This document shows, piece after piece, positions 8,447-18,293 of a stretch of DNA of 64,000 bases. A program made the translations under genes and the position numbers. Position 1 is the stretch's first letter; each line of letters begins with the position of its first letter. The notes under the pieces are model-generated. The model searched no databases and was not told where the DNA came from. It saw only the letters and a program-made list of their open reading frames with translations. Source of the DNA: Acinetobacter tibetensis (GTDB lineage: Bacteria > Pseudomonadota > Gammaproteobacteria > Pseudomonadales > Moraxellaceae); contig NZ_CP098732.1 of the NCBI RefSeq assembly GCF_023824315.1, positions 3,286,001 through 3,350,000 of the forward strand, read 5' to 3'.

Positions 8447-9572
8447 AAAATGGCGCCTTTTTCTTAAAATCTATTGTCTTAATTACTTCTATAATTTTTT
8501 GAGAAGTATTTCCGTAGCCCAAAGGAGGATGAACCTGCTCCAGTTCAGATTTTGGAAATTCCTGCGCCTGCTTTAACGCATTCTGAATCTCAATTTGATC
8601 AAGTTTTACGTCAATAATCGATTTACAACGTAATCGCCCTTTTTGACGGTCACCAATATTAATCGTAACTATTTGTAATGCAGGCGCTTCTGATAAACCA
8701 CTAGAAGAATTCCCAACCATTGCAAGTGAGTATTTCAATACACTCAAATAGTTCTGGATACCAAAACTCTTGACCAAAAGTACACGGTCTGGCATTTCTG
8801 CTTTTAATGCCAACATCGCTTTTACAATTTCTGTATTTCCATTGTCCGCATTTGGGTAACTAAAAACAAAATTGAGGTTCTCTTGAGCCCTTAATGCCTT
8901 AAACAATGGTGTTACATCTTCATCATTTAAGTTGGTTTCAGGGTGGTAGGTGATTAAAATATAAGGCTGTGCGAAATTAAAGTCATAGATTTTATTTAAT
9001 TCGTCTAGGGTTCTAAATTGCGTGCGCTGAATATGATCAAGCCCCACGGCACCTACATTAAAGACTTTTGTTGGCTGCTCACCAAGTTGAATAATTCGCT
9101 TTTGATATGGTTCAGCGGCAGCAAAATGAATCGTTGCCATTTTTGTAATTGCATGACGGATTGATTCGTCATAAGCGCCTTCTGTAATTTCACCACCATG
9201 CAAATGCGCTACAGGAATTTGCATAATCAAGGCAGCTTGCGTCACGGCTAATGCCTCAAAACGATCACCCAAAACCACCAGCAAATCGGGTTGCATACGG
9301 CGCAATGCATCTGCAAAACCGAGCAACCCCACTCCCATAGACTTCACAACAGCACTTGGAGTGTCTGAAGATAGTAACATTTCCACCGATTCTGTAATTT
9401 CAAAACCATCATTAACAATGGTTTTCCACGTTTCTCCATGCTCAGGAGAATAATGCATTGCCGTGGCTAAAATCTGTAGCTCAAGGTCTGGATCACTTTG
9501 TATATCTTTCATTAACCAATACAGCAACCCATATTCTGCTCGGGTTCCTGTAAATACGGCTATTTTTTTCAT
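8436..9572 (-). CDS. legG: Hydrolysing NDP-sugar 2-epimerase (NeuC/LegG family)
   Basis: A 378-residue GT-B-fold enzyme of the UDP-GlcNAc 2-epimerase family. It opens with KKIAVFTGTRAEYGLL and contains HGGEITEGAYDESIRH and GNSSSGLSEAP, all hallmarks of the hydrolysing NeuC/LegG branch. It removes the nucleotide and inverts C2 to give the free mannose-configured sugar for the synthase. A reading frame extends upstream to 9611 but lies inside legC; ATG 9572 is the natural start, two bases after the legC stop. Pseudaminic acid pathways use an unrelated hydrolase, PseG, so this gene argues for legionaminate or a close isomer. Confidence 0.88.
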   Translation of the reverse strand: MKKIAVFTGTRAEYGLLYWLMKDIQSDPDLELQILATAMHYSPEHGETWKTIVNDGFEITESVEMLLSSDTPSAVVKSMGVGLLGFADALRRMQPDLLVVLGDRFEALAVTQAALIMQIPVAHLHGGEITEGAYDESIRHAITKMATIHFAAAEPYQKRIIQLGEQPTKVFNVGAVGLDHIQRTQFRTLDELNKIYDFNFAQPYILITYHPETNLNDEDVTPLFKALRAQENLNFVFSYPNADNGNTEIVKAMLALKAEMPDRVLLVKSFGIQNYLSVLKYSLAMVGNSSSGLSEAPALQIVTINIGDRQKGRLRCKSIIDVKLDQIEIQNALKQAQEFPKSELEQVHPPLGYGNTSQKIIEVIKTIDFKKKAPFYDL

Positions 9573-9573
9573 C

Positions 9574-10725
9574 TCAAAACTCCAAAGGAACAGAGCTTGG
9601 GATATTGACAACGCGCTCTTCTAACCAATTTGAATGTGTTAAATGATCTTGTAACGCATTCTTGTACATTGGTAATTTGGTCATTAATGTCCAAATTGGA
9701 CGAGTCATTACTTTACTTTCGTTAGTACTGTGCAATACCTGATCTCGATGCGCTTTATTTTCACAAATAATCGCATTTAACCAATAGTTTGAATGACAGT
9801 CTTGAGGTTCTACAAAAAATTGAGTATCTGAGTCTTTAAAAAACTCTAAATAGTGCTGAGCAAGGTTTCTTTTTTTATCAAGGAAATCATTTAAGTTTTC
9901 CATTTGAGCACAGCCTAACGCAGCATTTAAATTTGGCATACGATAGTTAAATCCGTTCTCATCATGATAAAACTCATAGGGATGAGGAATTTTTGCAGTG
10001 GTCGTAATATGTTTTGTTTTGATACCAAGCTGTTCATCTTGACATAAAACCATTCCACCACCACCCGTGGTGATAACTTTATTACCGTTAAAACTTAATG
10101 CTGAAATTGGACCTAAAGTCCCTGTATGCTGACCTTTATAATATGAGCCTAAACTCTCCGCAGCATCTTCCACCAATGTTAAATGCCATTTTTGACATAC
10201 AACCATTAACTCATCCAATTCTACAGGATGACCAAATGTATGCATTGGTACAACTGCCGAGATTCTCTGATTTGTTGCTTTGTGACGACACTCACCCAAA
10301 TCATTAATATAAGCATGTTCTTCTAAATATTGTGCTAATGCAGCAGGACATAAGCCCATCGTTTTTAAGGAAACATCAACAAACAATGGTTCTGCACCGA
10401 TGTAGGAAAGTGCATTGCATGTTGCGACAAAAGTTAATGCTTGTGTTACTACAAGATCGTCTCGCTTAACGCCTGCCATCAGCAATGCAACATGAAGTGC
10501 AGCAGTGCCATTCACCGTAGCTACAGCACGCTTAGCTCCTGTGAAATTTTGCATTTTTTCTTCAAACTCAGTAACAAATGCGCCAACACTTGATACAAAT
10601 GTACTTTCTATTGTGTCTAATACGTACTGTTTTTCATTTCCAATAAAACGGGGTTCATGCAGTGGAATGAATTGATCCGTTTTATAAATATCACGTACAA
10701 ATTGATTAAATTTTGCAATTTCCAC
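9574..10725 (-). CDS. legC: PLP-dependent 4-aminotransferase, LegC-like (DegT/DnrJ/EryC1/StrS)
   Basis: A 383-residue sugar aminotransferase. FVSSVGAFVTEFEEKM, VNGTAALHVAL, VEDAAESLGS and SFNGNKVITTGGGG are all present, the last holding the lysine that forms the internal aldimine with PLP. It should aminate the 4-keto sugar made by LegB, using glutamate as donor. Length and motifs match LegC/PtmC enzymes of legionaminic acid synthesis. It overlaps legB by one base, and its stop is one base before the legG start. Confidence 0.87.
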   Translation of the reverse strand: MEIAKFNQFVRDIYKTDQFIPLHEPRFIGNEKQYVLDTIESTFVSSVGAFVTEFEEKMQNFTGAKRAVATVNGTAALHVALLMAGVKRDDLVVTQALTFVATCNALSYIGAEPLFVDVSLKTMGLCPAALAQYLEEHAYINDLGECRHKATNQRISAVVPMHTFGHPVELDELMVVCQKWHLTLVEDAAESLGSYYKGQHTGTLGPISALSFNGNKVITTGGGGMVLCQDEQLGIKTKHITTTAKIPHPYEFYHDENGFNYRMPNLNAALGCAQMENLNDFLDKKRNLAQHYLEFFKDSDTQFFVEPQDCHSNYWLNAIICENKAHRDQVLHSTNESKVMTRPIWTLMTKLPMYKNALQDHLTHSNWLEERVVNIPSSVPLEF

Positions 10726-11921
10726 TACATTTTCCCATCTAAATATAGACCAGTTTCTTTATGACCAAAGTTAGGCATCATATAGTTAAACAAATCAACT
10801 ATTTCTTCTTTGTTCCATTGTTTTGCTTCTAACATTGCACTGATTTTATTTTCGAAAGTCTGTAATTTATCTTCTTCAATATTTAGTGCATTTTTAATTA
10901 CGCCTAAATTGTTAAAACGCTGCATATCCAGAACTTCATGATCTGTGAAAAATTCTTCAAAATCTTTTTCACCAGTCGTCGTGCTACCAGCAAATAAACA
11001 TGGCCACTTACCTTGTTTTGGTAAAGTCTTAATTAATTCTCGTGCTTCATCTTCAGTCTCACAAAGATGTGGTTCATAACCCAAATGCTTTAAATATTTC
11101 ACTGCAATATCAGCAAAAGTAATGAGGTGTAAATGTTCACTTAATTTTGGGAAGAAAATATCTCTGTTTTCACCCAATAAACATGACATTAAACAAAGTT
11201 CACCCGATTCTTTAGGAGTCACAAAATAACGTCGAATATCGTTTGGAGCGGCAATTGGTTGTTGTTTTTGAATACGTTGATTAAAGCCATGCAGTAATGA
11301 ACCATCCGAAAATGCCACATTCGCAAATCGTGCTGTCGAGATGTCAATATATTGACTTTGACGCATTAAAAACATTTCCATAATCCGTTTTGAGCCACCC
11401 ATCATATTGACGGGGTTAGCGGCCTTATCGGTAGAAACACAGAAGTATTTTTTTACGCCTTTTTCTATAGACTGTTGAATTGTTTTTTCAGTATTTAAAA
11501 TATTGACATGAATCATTCGCATTAAAGTATAAGGATCTTTTTCACTACGAACATGCTTTAACGCAGATAAATTTAATACATAATCAAATTTTCCGTCATT
11601 CTGAATAAATGCATCATACTCATCAGATCCAATGTCTAATGCAAAAGTTTGAAAGTCACCCTCAATGTAACCAAATGAACTACGAATATCTCGCACAACC
11701 TCAGTTAAATTGTTTTCAGAGATATCAACAACATGTAACTTTAATGGGTTTCTTTTAAAAATTTCTTTAACTACAGCTTGACCTATAGATCCCGCACCGC
11801 CAAGGACTAAAAATTTTGAAGATGAAACAATATTTTTTAATTTTTCATCCCATAATTGAATATCATCAATAAAAAGTTCTTGCTTACGACCAATTAATTC
11901 TAATTGAATATCAACTGACAT
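10725..11921 (-). CDS. legB: NDP-GlcNAc 4,6-dehydratase, configuration-retaining (LegB/PglF-like)
   Basis: A 398-residue soluble SDR of the FlaA1/PglF group without the membrane part of PglF. The nucleotide motif is VLGGAGSIGQAVV. The active-site stretch is STDKAANPVNMMGGSK: a Thr-Asp-Lys triad followed ten residues later by Met, as described for C. jejuni PglF (T395, D396, K397, M405), where Met replaces the usual SDR Tyr. This type keeps the C5 configuration, whereas PseB inverts it, so it points to legionaminate rather than pseudaminate. It is the first cassette gene after gna, 18 bases downstream. Confidence 0.86.
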   Translation of the reverse strand: MSVDIQLELIGRKQELFIDDIQLWDEKLKNIVSSSKFLVLGGAGSIGQAVVKEIFKRNPLKLHVVDISENNLTEVVRDIRSSFGYIEGDFQTFALDIGSDEYDAFIQNDGKFDYVLNLSALKHVRSEKDPYTLMRMIHVNILNTEKTIQQSIEKGVKKYFCVSTDKAANPVNMMGGSKRIMEMFLMRQSQYIDISTARFANVAFSDGSLLHGFNQRIQKQQPIAAPNDIRRYFVTPKESGELCLMSCLLGENRDIFFPKLSEHLHLITFADIAVKYLKHLGYEPHLCETEDEARELIKTLPKQGKWPCLFAGSTTTGEKDFEEFFTDHEVLDMQRFNNLGVIKNALNIEEDKLQTFENKISAMLEAKQWNKEEIVDLFNYMMPNFGHKETGLYLDGKM

Positions 11922-11939
11922 TATTTAAAACCCTACTTC

Positions 11940-13217
11940 CTAAAGTCTAATATTAGATTCTTCTTTATCTAATATATATTTCAAATCGTATAAGACATGA
12001 TTCTGTTTACCCAATGCATGCATTTCTTGTGAGGTCATTGCCTTAAATTGATCATGTGCAACTGCAAGAATAATGGCGTCATATTGCCCTGATTCTAAAT
12101 TTTCAACAGGGGCCAAACCATATTCTTGTTTCACCTCTTCCGGATCAACCCATGGATCATAAATATCCAAATCTAAGTCATAATCTTTGAGTGCATTGAC
12201 CATATCGATGATTTTACTGTTTCGAATATCTGGACAATTTTCTTTAAAACTCAAACCCATCACTAAGATTTTTGAACCGACAACCTGAATACGCTTCTTC
12301 ACCATTTCTTTAATGAGTTGTGTCGCTACATATTCACCCATGCGATCATTCAATCGACGTGCGGCTAAAATAATTTCTGGGTGTAATCCAATCGATTGAG
12401 CTTTATGGGTTAAATAATACGGATCAACCCCAATACAGTGCCCTCCGACCAAACCTGGACGGAATGGTAAAAAGTTCCATTTGGTTCCAGCAGCCTTAAG
12501 GACATCTTCTGTATCAATATCTAATTTATTAAAAATGAGTGCTAACTCATTGATTAACGCAATATTCACATCACGTTGGGTATTTTCAATGACTTTTGCA
12601 GCTTCAGCCACTTTAATACTAGGTGCTTTATGTGTACCTGCCTCAACAATTAAATTATAAACCTGATCGACATAGTCAGCAGTTTCAGGCGTAGAGCCTG
12701 AAGTAATTTTCAAAATATTAGTCACACGGTGTAACTTGTCACCAGGATTAATGCGTTCTGGGCTATAACCCGCAAAAAAGTCTTGATTAAATTTAAGTCC
12801 AGATACTTGCTCTAATACAGGAATACAAACTTCTTCTGTTGCACCAGGATAAACGGTTGATTCATAAACAACGATATCGCCTTTTTTTAATACTTTCCCG
12901 ATACTTTGGGATGCTTTAATTAATGGTGTTAAATCAGGTTGTTTAAAGTCATCAATTGGCGTTGGTACGGTTACAATAAAAAAATTGCAGTGTTTTAAAT
13001 CTTGTAATTCTGCGGAATAGCTTAATTGCGTTGCAGCCAATAGTTCATCAGGAGTGACTTCTAGCGTATGGTCTTGCATACTTTTTAATTCATCAATTCG
13101 TTTCTGATGAATATCGAACCCCACAACAGGGACTTTTTTCCCAAACTCTACCGCCAATGGCAACCCCACATACCCCAGACCAATAATGGCTATTTTTAAC
13201 TCTGAATTCTGCAACAT
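11940..13217 (-). CDS. gna: UDP-N-acetylhexosamine 6-dehydrogenase (Gna/TviB/WbpA type)
   Basis: A 425-residue UDP-sugar dehydrogenase. [20 protein letters not shown] near the N-terminus binds [16 protein letters not shown] and [15 protein letters not shown] lie in the middle, and [16 protein letters not shown] carries the catalytic cysteine. Its role is two-step oxidation of a UDP-HexNAc to the uronic acid. The open frame reaches 13304, but ATG 13217 gives the family N-terminus and has AAGG upstream. In Acinetobacter K loci gna is the usual first gene of the variable operon, divergent from wza, as here. If expressed it would put a HexNAcA in the capsule or a related glycan. Confidence 0.88.
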   Translation of the reverse strand: MLQNSELKIAIIGLGYVGLPLAVEFGKKVPVVGFDIHQKRIDELKSMQDHTLEVTPDELLAATQLSYSAELQDLKHCNFFIVTVPTPIDDFKQPDLTPLIKASQSIGKVLKKGDIVVYESTVYPGATEEVCIPVLEQVSGLKFNQDFFAGYSPERINPGDKLHRVTNILKITSGSTPETADYVDQVYNLIVEAGTHKAPSIKVAEAAKVIENTQRDVNIALINELALIFNKLDIDTEDVLKAAGTKWNFLPFRPGLVGGHCIGVDPYYLTHKAQSIGLHPEIILAARRLNDRMGEYVATQLIKEMVKKRIQVVGSKILVMGLSFKENCPDIRNSKIIDMVNALKDYDLDLDIYDPWVDPEEVKQEYGLAPVENLESGQYDAIILAVAHDQFKAMTSQEMHALGKQNHVLYDLKYILDKEESNIRL

Positions 13218-13422
13218 GTGTTTGCCTTGATGCCCGTGCTCATTGACTTTGGAATAAATTAAATGCCATTTTATCGGCTTTTGGCTAATATAACAGAAAT
13301 ACATTTTGTCTTAACGCAAATGCGTATAAATAAATTATACAATTTGTTATAGTTAGCTAAATTTTGAATAGATACACTCAATCTCATCCAAAGATTGAAA
13401 TATTTTTATAATAGGGTTCAGA
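13218..13422. promoter_or_regulatory. Divergent promoter region between gna operon and wza operon
   Basis: These 205 bases separate the two divergent capsule operons. A TATAAT lies on the minus strand at 13334-13339, about 115 bases before the gna start. TATAGT-like sequences on the plus strand around 13350 could serve wza. The AT-rich core at 13318-13380 carries no open frame with a ribosome site. Promoter assignments are from sequence resemblance only. Confidence 0.5.
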
Positions 13423-14526
13423 GTGAAATTTCTACAATATATTGGCCTTTTGGGGTTCACACTCAGCACTGTCGGTTGTGCTCTAGCGCCCGGCCTACAA
13501 ACATATGATTTACCTGAACAAGGAATCTATCAAACCGAACTTGGAAGTTCTGTAAATGTTATCCAGTTAAACCAAAACACTTTGCGTCATTTACAGCAAA
13601 ACCAAAATACTGATATACAAGATATTTCACGTTTATTTCGCCATTCTCAACTTAACTACAAACTTAGTCCTGGCGACATTCTGTCTATCTATTTATGGGC
13701 TTATCCTGAAATTACGCCACCTGTAAGTAATGCTAACAATGATCAATCGATTCAAGCCAACGGTTTCCAAATTGATCAAACAGGATATATTCAATTCCCA
13801 ATTATTGGACGCTACAAAGCAGCAGGGAAGTCACTTGCCCAAGTCAATCAGGAACTGCGCAGCCAACTTTCTCGCTATTTAAAAACACCTGACGTGATTG
13901 CACGTGTCCTGTCTTATCAAGGGCAGCGTTACTCTGTACAAGGCAATGTCATGAAAGGCGGGCAATTCTTCCTGAGTGATCAACCTGTGAGTGTCTATAC
14001 AGCACTTGGCTTAGCAGGTGGCGTTAACACACAATTCGGTGATAACACCTCCATCACTTTGGTTCGTCAGGGTCGCACCTTTCAATTAAATAGTATTGAT
14101 TTAGAGAAAGCAGGTTATTCACTGCACAATCTTTTAATTCAACCCAACGACACACTTTATGTAAATTCAAAAGAAAATCAGAAAGTTTACGTGATGGGTG
14201 AATCTGGTAAAAATCAATCCTTATTGATGCGTGATCAGGGCATGACCTTAAGTGATGTCTTAGGTGAAAGCCTCGGTTTAAATCCAAATACCGCCAGTGC
14301 CAGTCGGATTTATGTGTTACGTAGCGATGCGCAAACGCAACAAACTGAACTGTATCATATGAATTTACTCAGTTTGGGTGATTTCGGTTTAGCCAATCAG
14401 TTTAAAATGCGCAGTAATGACATTGTTTATGTAGATTCTACTGGTTTAGCCCGTTGGCAACGTGTTGTGACCCAAATTCTACCTTTCTCAAATGCTTTAT
14501 ATAATATCGACCGTTTGGGGCAATAA
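13423..14526 (+). CDS. wza: Wza outer-membrane polysaccharide export lipoprotein
   Basis: A 367-residue protein with a GTG start. A lipoprotein signal ends STVGC with Cys19 as the acylation site. The Poly_export domain begins near residue 83 (KLSPGDILSIYLWAYPE), and two SLBB domains follow (YSVQGNVMKGGQF; VYVMGESGKNQS). The C-terminus (LARWQRVVTQILPFSNALYNIDRLGQ) is the amphipathic helix that forms the outer-membrane pore in Wza octamers. Its stop overlaps the wzb start by one base (TAATG), giving translational coupling. Confidence 0.93.
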   Translation: MKFLQYIGLLGFTLSTVGCALAPGLQTYDLPEQGIYQTELGSSVNVIQLNQNTLRHLQQNQNTDIQDISRLFRHSQLNYKLSPGDILSIYLWAYPEITPPVSNANNDQSIQANGFQIDQTGYIQFPIIGRYKAAGKSLAQVNQELRSQLSRYLKTPDVIARVLSYQGQRYSVQGNVMKGGQFFLSDQPVSVYTALGLAGGVNTQFGDNTSITLVRQGRTFQLNSIDLEKAGYSLHNLLIQPNDTLYVNSKENQKVYVMGESGKNQSLLMRDQGMTLSDVLGESLGLNPNTASASRIYVLRSDAQTQQTELYHMNLLSLGDFGLANQFKMRSNDIVYVDSTGLARWQRVVTQILPFSNALYNIDRLGQ

Positions 14527-14954
14527 TGCATATTCAAAATATTCTCGTGGTCTGTATTGGAAATATTTGTCGTAGCCCGATGGCTGAATACTTTTTAAAG
14601 CAGGAATTTCCTCAACTTCATGTTGAATCAGCAGGAATCTCTGGTTTAATTGGTCATAATGCTGACGATAAAGCCATTTTATGCATGCAAAGGCATGGCA
14701 TTGATATGCAGGCACATATTGCAAAAAAATTAAATGCCGACCTAATAAAAAAATCCGACTTAATTTTAGTCATGAGTCAAAATCAGCAAAAGCATATTGA
14801 GCAAACATGGCCCTTTTCCAAAGGAAAAACCTTTCGATTAGGTCACTGGCAAGGTAAGAATGTCCCTGACCCTTACCAGCATGAACAAGCCGTTTTTGAT
14901 GATACCTGTCAGCTTATACAAAACTGTATAAATGACTGGAAGAAACATATTTAA
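14526..14954 (+). CDS. wzb: Wzb low-molecular-weight protein tyrosine phosphatase
   Basis: A 142-residue cytoplasmic phosphatase. CIGNICRS at residues 10-17 is the CX5R catalytic loop, and VPDPYQ near residue 115 carries the general-acid aspartate. It dephosphorylates the tyrosine cluster of Wzc and so controls the cycle of capsule polymerisation and export. The length is that of Wzb/Etp enzymes. It lies between wza and wzc with one-base and 18-base junctions. Confidence 0.94.
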   Translation: MHIQNILVVCIGNICRSPMAEYFLKQEFPQLHVESAGISGLIGHNADDKAILCMQRHGIDMQAHIAKKLNADLIKKSDLILVMSQNQQKHIEQTWPFSKGKTFRLGHWQGKNVPDPYQHEQAVFDDTCQLIQNCINDWKKHI

Positions 14955-14972
14955 CCCATTGATAGCAAAATT

Positions 14973-17156
14973 ATGAGCCAAAATACCAATACAGAAGACA
15001 CAATTGATTTAAAAGAGCTGTTCTTTTCGTTAATTGCTCAATGGAAACTGATTGCATTATGTACCATCTTAAGTTTGGTGTGTGCATTACTCTATTTAAG
15101 AACAACTCAAGATATCTATGCGGTTGATGCACTCATACAGGTTGAAGATAGCAAAGGTGCAGGTACCGCAGCTTTATTGGGTGATTTATCATCAATGGTC
15201 GACCAGAAGTCCCCTGCCCAAGCTGAAATTGAAATTCTGAGATCGCGTTTGGTTTTAGGGCAAGTTATTCAACAACTGCATTTAGATTTTAGTATTTCAT
15301 CAACAGATGATACGATCTTTCATCGTTTACTCAATCAAGATAGTTTTCAAACCGAGTATCTGCCACAGGCTGTTACTTTTTACAATAATGAGCAGTCATT
15401 TCAGGTTCGAAAATTTGATGTCCCTACTGAATACCTCAACAAACGACTGCTTTTAAGTTTTGAGGATAAACAATTTACCCTGACCGATCAAAAGACGGAT
15501 GAAGTGGTTTTTAAAGGGACATTAAACCAAGTCAACCAAAGTCGCTCTTCTGTTGGTACTTGGAATATTGGCATTTTTAGCCGTGACCCATTAAGTTCAA
15601 GTTACAATGTTCAGAAAATGTCTTTACCAGCAGCTGTGGATACGGTTCTCCAGAATTATTCTGTGGCAGAAAAAGGCAAACTCACGGGTGTACTTGGGCT
15701 CAATTATCAAGGTGCAGATAAAGAGCACATCGCAAAAGTCCTGAATTCTATTTTAGTTGCCTATAGCAAACAAAACATTGAACGTCGTTCTGCTGAAACA
15801 GCACAAACTTTAAAGTTCCTCGATGAACAATTACCAGAGTTAAAACAGCAACTCGATGTGGCTGAACGTGAATTCAACAAATTCCGTGAACAGTACAACA
15901 CCGTTGATGTCACGAAAGAATCTGAACTTTATCTGACTCAAAGTATTAGTCTTGAAACTCAAAAAATTGAACTGGAACAGAAGCAGGCTGAACTTTCAGA
16001 AAAATACACTGCTGAACACCCAGCCATGCAACAAATTGATGCCCAGCTCGCAGCAATTAACAGTAAAATTAAAGAGTTGAATGCGACGCTAAAACAATTA
16101 CCAGACCTGCAACGTCGTTATTTACAGTTATATCGTGAAGTTGAAGTTAAACAACAGCTCTACACTACACTATTGAACTCTTATCAACAGTTACGGATTG
16201 CTAAAGCGGGTGAAATTGGGAATGTCCGTATTGTCGATACAGCCGTATTGCCAATTGAACCCATTAAGCCTAAAAAATTGTTGGTGCTGTTGTTATCGAT
16301 TTTTGTCGGTGGGTTTATCGGTGTATTAATCGCATTAATGCGAAATATGCTACGTACGGGTATTAAAGATTCTGGTCAAATTGAAACTGAACTCGATCTT
16401 CCTGTCTATGCGACTGTGCCACGTTCACCTGTGCAAGAGAGTCGTATTAACATTATCAAGAAGAAGAAACACATTCCTATTCTTGCTGTTAAAAATAGCG
16501 ATGATATTGCGATTGAAAGCTTACGTAGCATGCGGACTGCCATTCATTTCGCACTGAACAATGCGCGTAACAACATTATTATGATTTCAGGTCCCGCACC
16601 AGAACTCGGTAAATCATTTGTATCAACCAACCTTGCGGTTATTTTGGCACAAAGCAACAAGCGTGTATTGTTGATTGATGCGGACTTACGTCGTGGCTAT
16701 TTACATAAGTATTTCCATCAAGATAACCAAGCAGGGCTTGCTGAATACCTCAATGGTCAACATCCACTTGAGAACATTCTCAAAACCACAGAAGTTGAAA
16801 ATTTATCGGTGATTACTCGCGGTAAGAGTCCCGCAAATCCATCTGAGTTACTCAGTACTGAACGCTTTAAAAACTTATTGGAACAGCTATCTACCCAATT
16901 TGACCATATCATTGTCGATACGCCACCTATTTTGGCAGTTACCGATGGTATTATCATTTCCCAATACGCAGGCGTTAACCTTGTGATTGCACGTTATGGT
17001 AAGACTCAAATTAAAGAACTTGAGTTGGTAGTCAATCGCTTTGAACAAGCGAGCGTTAAAGTGACAGGTATTATCTTAAACGATATCCAACGTACGGCAG
17101 GCTCAAGTTATGGTTATAACTATGCCTATGCCTATAAAAATGCGAAAGATGACTGA
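14973..17156 (+). CDS. wzc: Wzc polysaccharide co-polymerase / bacterial tyrosine kinase
   Basis: A 727-residue inner-membrane protein. An N-terminal Wzz domain has a membrane segment at about residues 27-46, followed by a periplasmic coiled coil (about 270-400) and a second membrane segment at about 430-450. The cytoplasmic BY-kinase domain has Walker A GPAPELGKS, Walker A' VLLIDADLRRG and Walker B HIIVDTPP. The tail has a tyrosine cluster, Y713, Y715, Y717, Y719 and Y721, the autophosphorylation substrates removed by Wzb. It controls capsule chain length and contacts Wza. The gene ends just before a clear terminator. Confidence 0.95.
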   Translation: MSQNTNTEDTIDLKELFFSLIAQWKLIALCTILSLVCALLYLRTTQDIYAVDALIQVEDSKGAGTAALLGDLSSMVDQKSPAQAEIEILRSRLVLGQVIQQLHLDFSISSTDDTIFHRLLNQDSFQTEYLPQAVTFYNNEQSFQVRKFDVPTEYLNKRLLLSFEDKQFTLTDQKTDEVVFKGTLNQVNQSRSSVGTWNIGIFSRDPLSSSYNVQKMSLPAAVDTVLQNYSVAEKGKLTGVLGLNYQGADKEHIAKVLNSILVAYSKQNIERRSAETAQTLKFLDEQLPELKQQLDVAEREFNKFREQYNTVDVTKESELYLTQSISLETQKIELEQKQAELSEKYTAEHPAMQQIDAQLAAINSKIKELNATLKQLPDLQRRYLQLYREVEVKQQLYTTLLNSYQQLRIAKAGEIGNVRIVDTAVLPIEPIKPKKLLVLLLSIFVGGFIGVLIALMRNMLRTGIKDSGQIETELDLPVYATVPRSPVQESRINIIKKKKHIPILAVKNSDDIAIESLRSMRTAIHFALNNARNNIIMISGPAPELGKSFVSTNLAVILAQSNKRVLLIDADLRRGYLHKYFHQDNQAGLAEYLNGQHPLENILKTTEVENLSVITRGKSPANPSELLSTERFKNLLEQLSTQFDHIIVDTPPILAVTDGIIISQYAGVNLVIARYGKTQIKELELVVNRFEQASVKVTGIILNDIQRTAGSSYGYNYAYAYKNAKDD

Positions 17157-17180
17157 TAGCTTAGCAATCATTTTTCACCT

Positions 17181-17212
17181 AAAAGGATCAGCATGACGCT
17201 GGTCCTTTTTAT
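17181..17212 (+). terminator. Rho-independent terminator after wzc
   Basis: A 12-bp stem (AAAAGGATCAGC paired with GCTGGTCCTTTT, one G-U pair) has a five-base loop and ends in a T run. It closes the wza-wzb-wzc transcript. Confidence 0.82.
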
Positions 17213-17378
17213 TTGTATAAAAAATGTTTTAGGTAATCAGTCTGTTATAGCTTCTTTACCTATACAGGCATATAGTAATATCCAAATATATAGTCGGTTG
17301 AAATACCATCTAAGCATTAAAAAATTTGCTAAAATAGCAGCAAATTTTTGATTACTACAATGAATTTTGGAAAACCCT

Positions 17379-18083
17379 ATGAGTAAAGCCTTACCCATCG
17401 CTGTTGCTGTAATTTTAGGCGGTGCTGCACTTGTTCCAGTTTATTATGCCACCAAACATCCTGAAGCAATCACATCAAAAGCCTCTAAAAATGCTTCTGC
17501 TGTTGAAAAAATTAGTTATGCTTTAGGTTATGAAGTTGCACATCAAACACCTCCTGAACTTGACATCAATAGCTTTGTAACAGGCGTACGTGAAGGTCAT
17601 GCTCGTACACAACCTGCATACACTGAACAAGAATTACAGCAAGCTTATCAGCAATTCCAACAAGAAATGCAGAAAAAACAGGCAGATCAAGCTAAAAATG
17701 CACAGAGCGCAAGCGACAGCTTCCTTACAGAAAATGCCAAAAAGCCTGGGGTAAAAACGACTGCTTCTGGATTGCAATATATTATTACTCAAGAAGGCAC
17801 TGGCAAGCAGCCAGCGGCTGACTCGGTCGTGACGGTACATTACACAGGTAAATTGGTCGACGGGAAGGTATTTGATAGCTCAATCCAACGTGGTGAGCCA
17901 ATTGAGTTCCCACTCAATCAAGTGATTCCGGGTTGGACCGAAGGCTTACAATTAATGAAGGAAGGTGGTAAAGCCACTTTATTTATTCCAGCGAAATTGG
18001 GCTATGGCGAACAAGGCGTACCTGGTACGATTCCAGCCAACAGTACACTGATCTTTGATGTTGAATTGATTAAAGTGAAGTAA
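17379..18083 (+). CDS. fkpA: FKBP-type peptidyl-prolyl cis-trans isomerase, FkpA-like
   Basis: A 234-residue periplasmic isomerase. An N-terminal hydrophobic anchor or signal ([20 protein letters not shown]) is followed by the dimerisation domain FKBP_N ([14 protein letters not shown]) and a coiled helix rich in Q and K. The FKBP catalytic domain starts at about residue 125 ([40 protein letters not shown]). It helps fold envelope proteins. A TTG at 17367 in frame is possible, but ATG 17379 is preferred. In Acinetobacter this gene marks one border of the capsule locus. Confidence 0.92.
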   Translation: MSKALPIAVAVILGGAALVPVYYATKHPEAITSKASKNASAVEKISYALGYEVAHQTPPELDINSFVTGVREGHARTQPAYTEQELQQAYQQFQQEMQKKQADQAKNAQSASDSFLTENAKKPGVKTTASGLQYIITQEGTGKQPAADSVVTVHYTGKLVDGKVFDSSIQRGEPIEFPLNQVIPGWTEGLQLMKEGGKATLFIPAKLGYGEQGVPGTIPANSTLIFDVELIKVK

Positions 18084-18088
18084 AAAAT

Positions 18089-18115
18089 GAAGGAGAGCTC
18101 GGCTCTCCTTCTTTC
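18089..18115 (+). terminator. Terminator after fkpA
   Basis: A perfect 10-bp stem, GAAGGAGAGC and GCTCTCCTTC, has a three-base loop and is followed by TTT. It starts six bases after the fkpA stop. Confidence 0.8.
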
Positions 18116-18293
18116 ACTTTCAATATTAATTTTGCACAATATACAGGTTTCAATCGAACAAACAGATCGACTCAAAATGATTTTAACGTGAGACTGATTT
18201 AAATCTAACACGCAAAAAATAAAAAAGAACTGTCATCGATATTCCCCCAAACTTGTAGATATTCCGACACGAAAAATACTTTAGGAAGGTTGA

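Noticed and set aside
9573..9611. Upstream extension of legG
   Set aside because: The extra 13 residues lie inside legC and are unlike NeuC proteins; ATG 9572 gives the family N-terminus.
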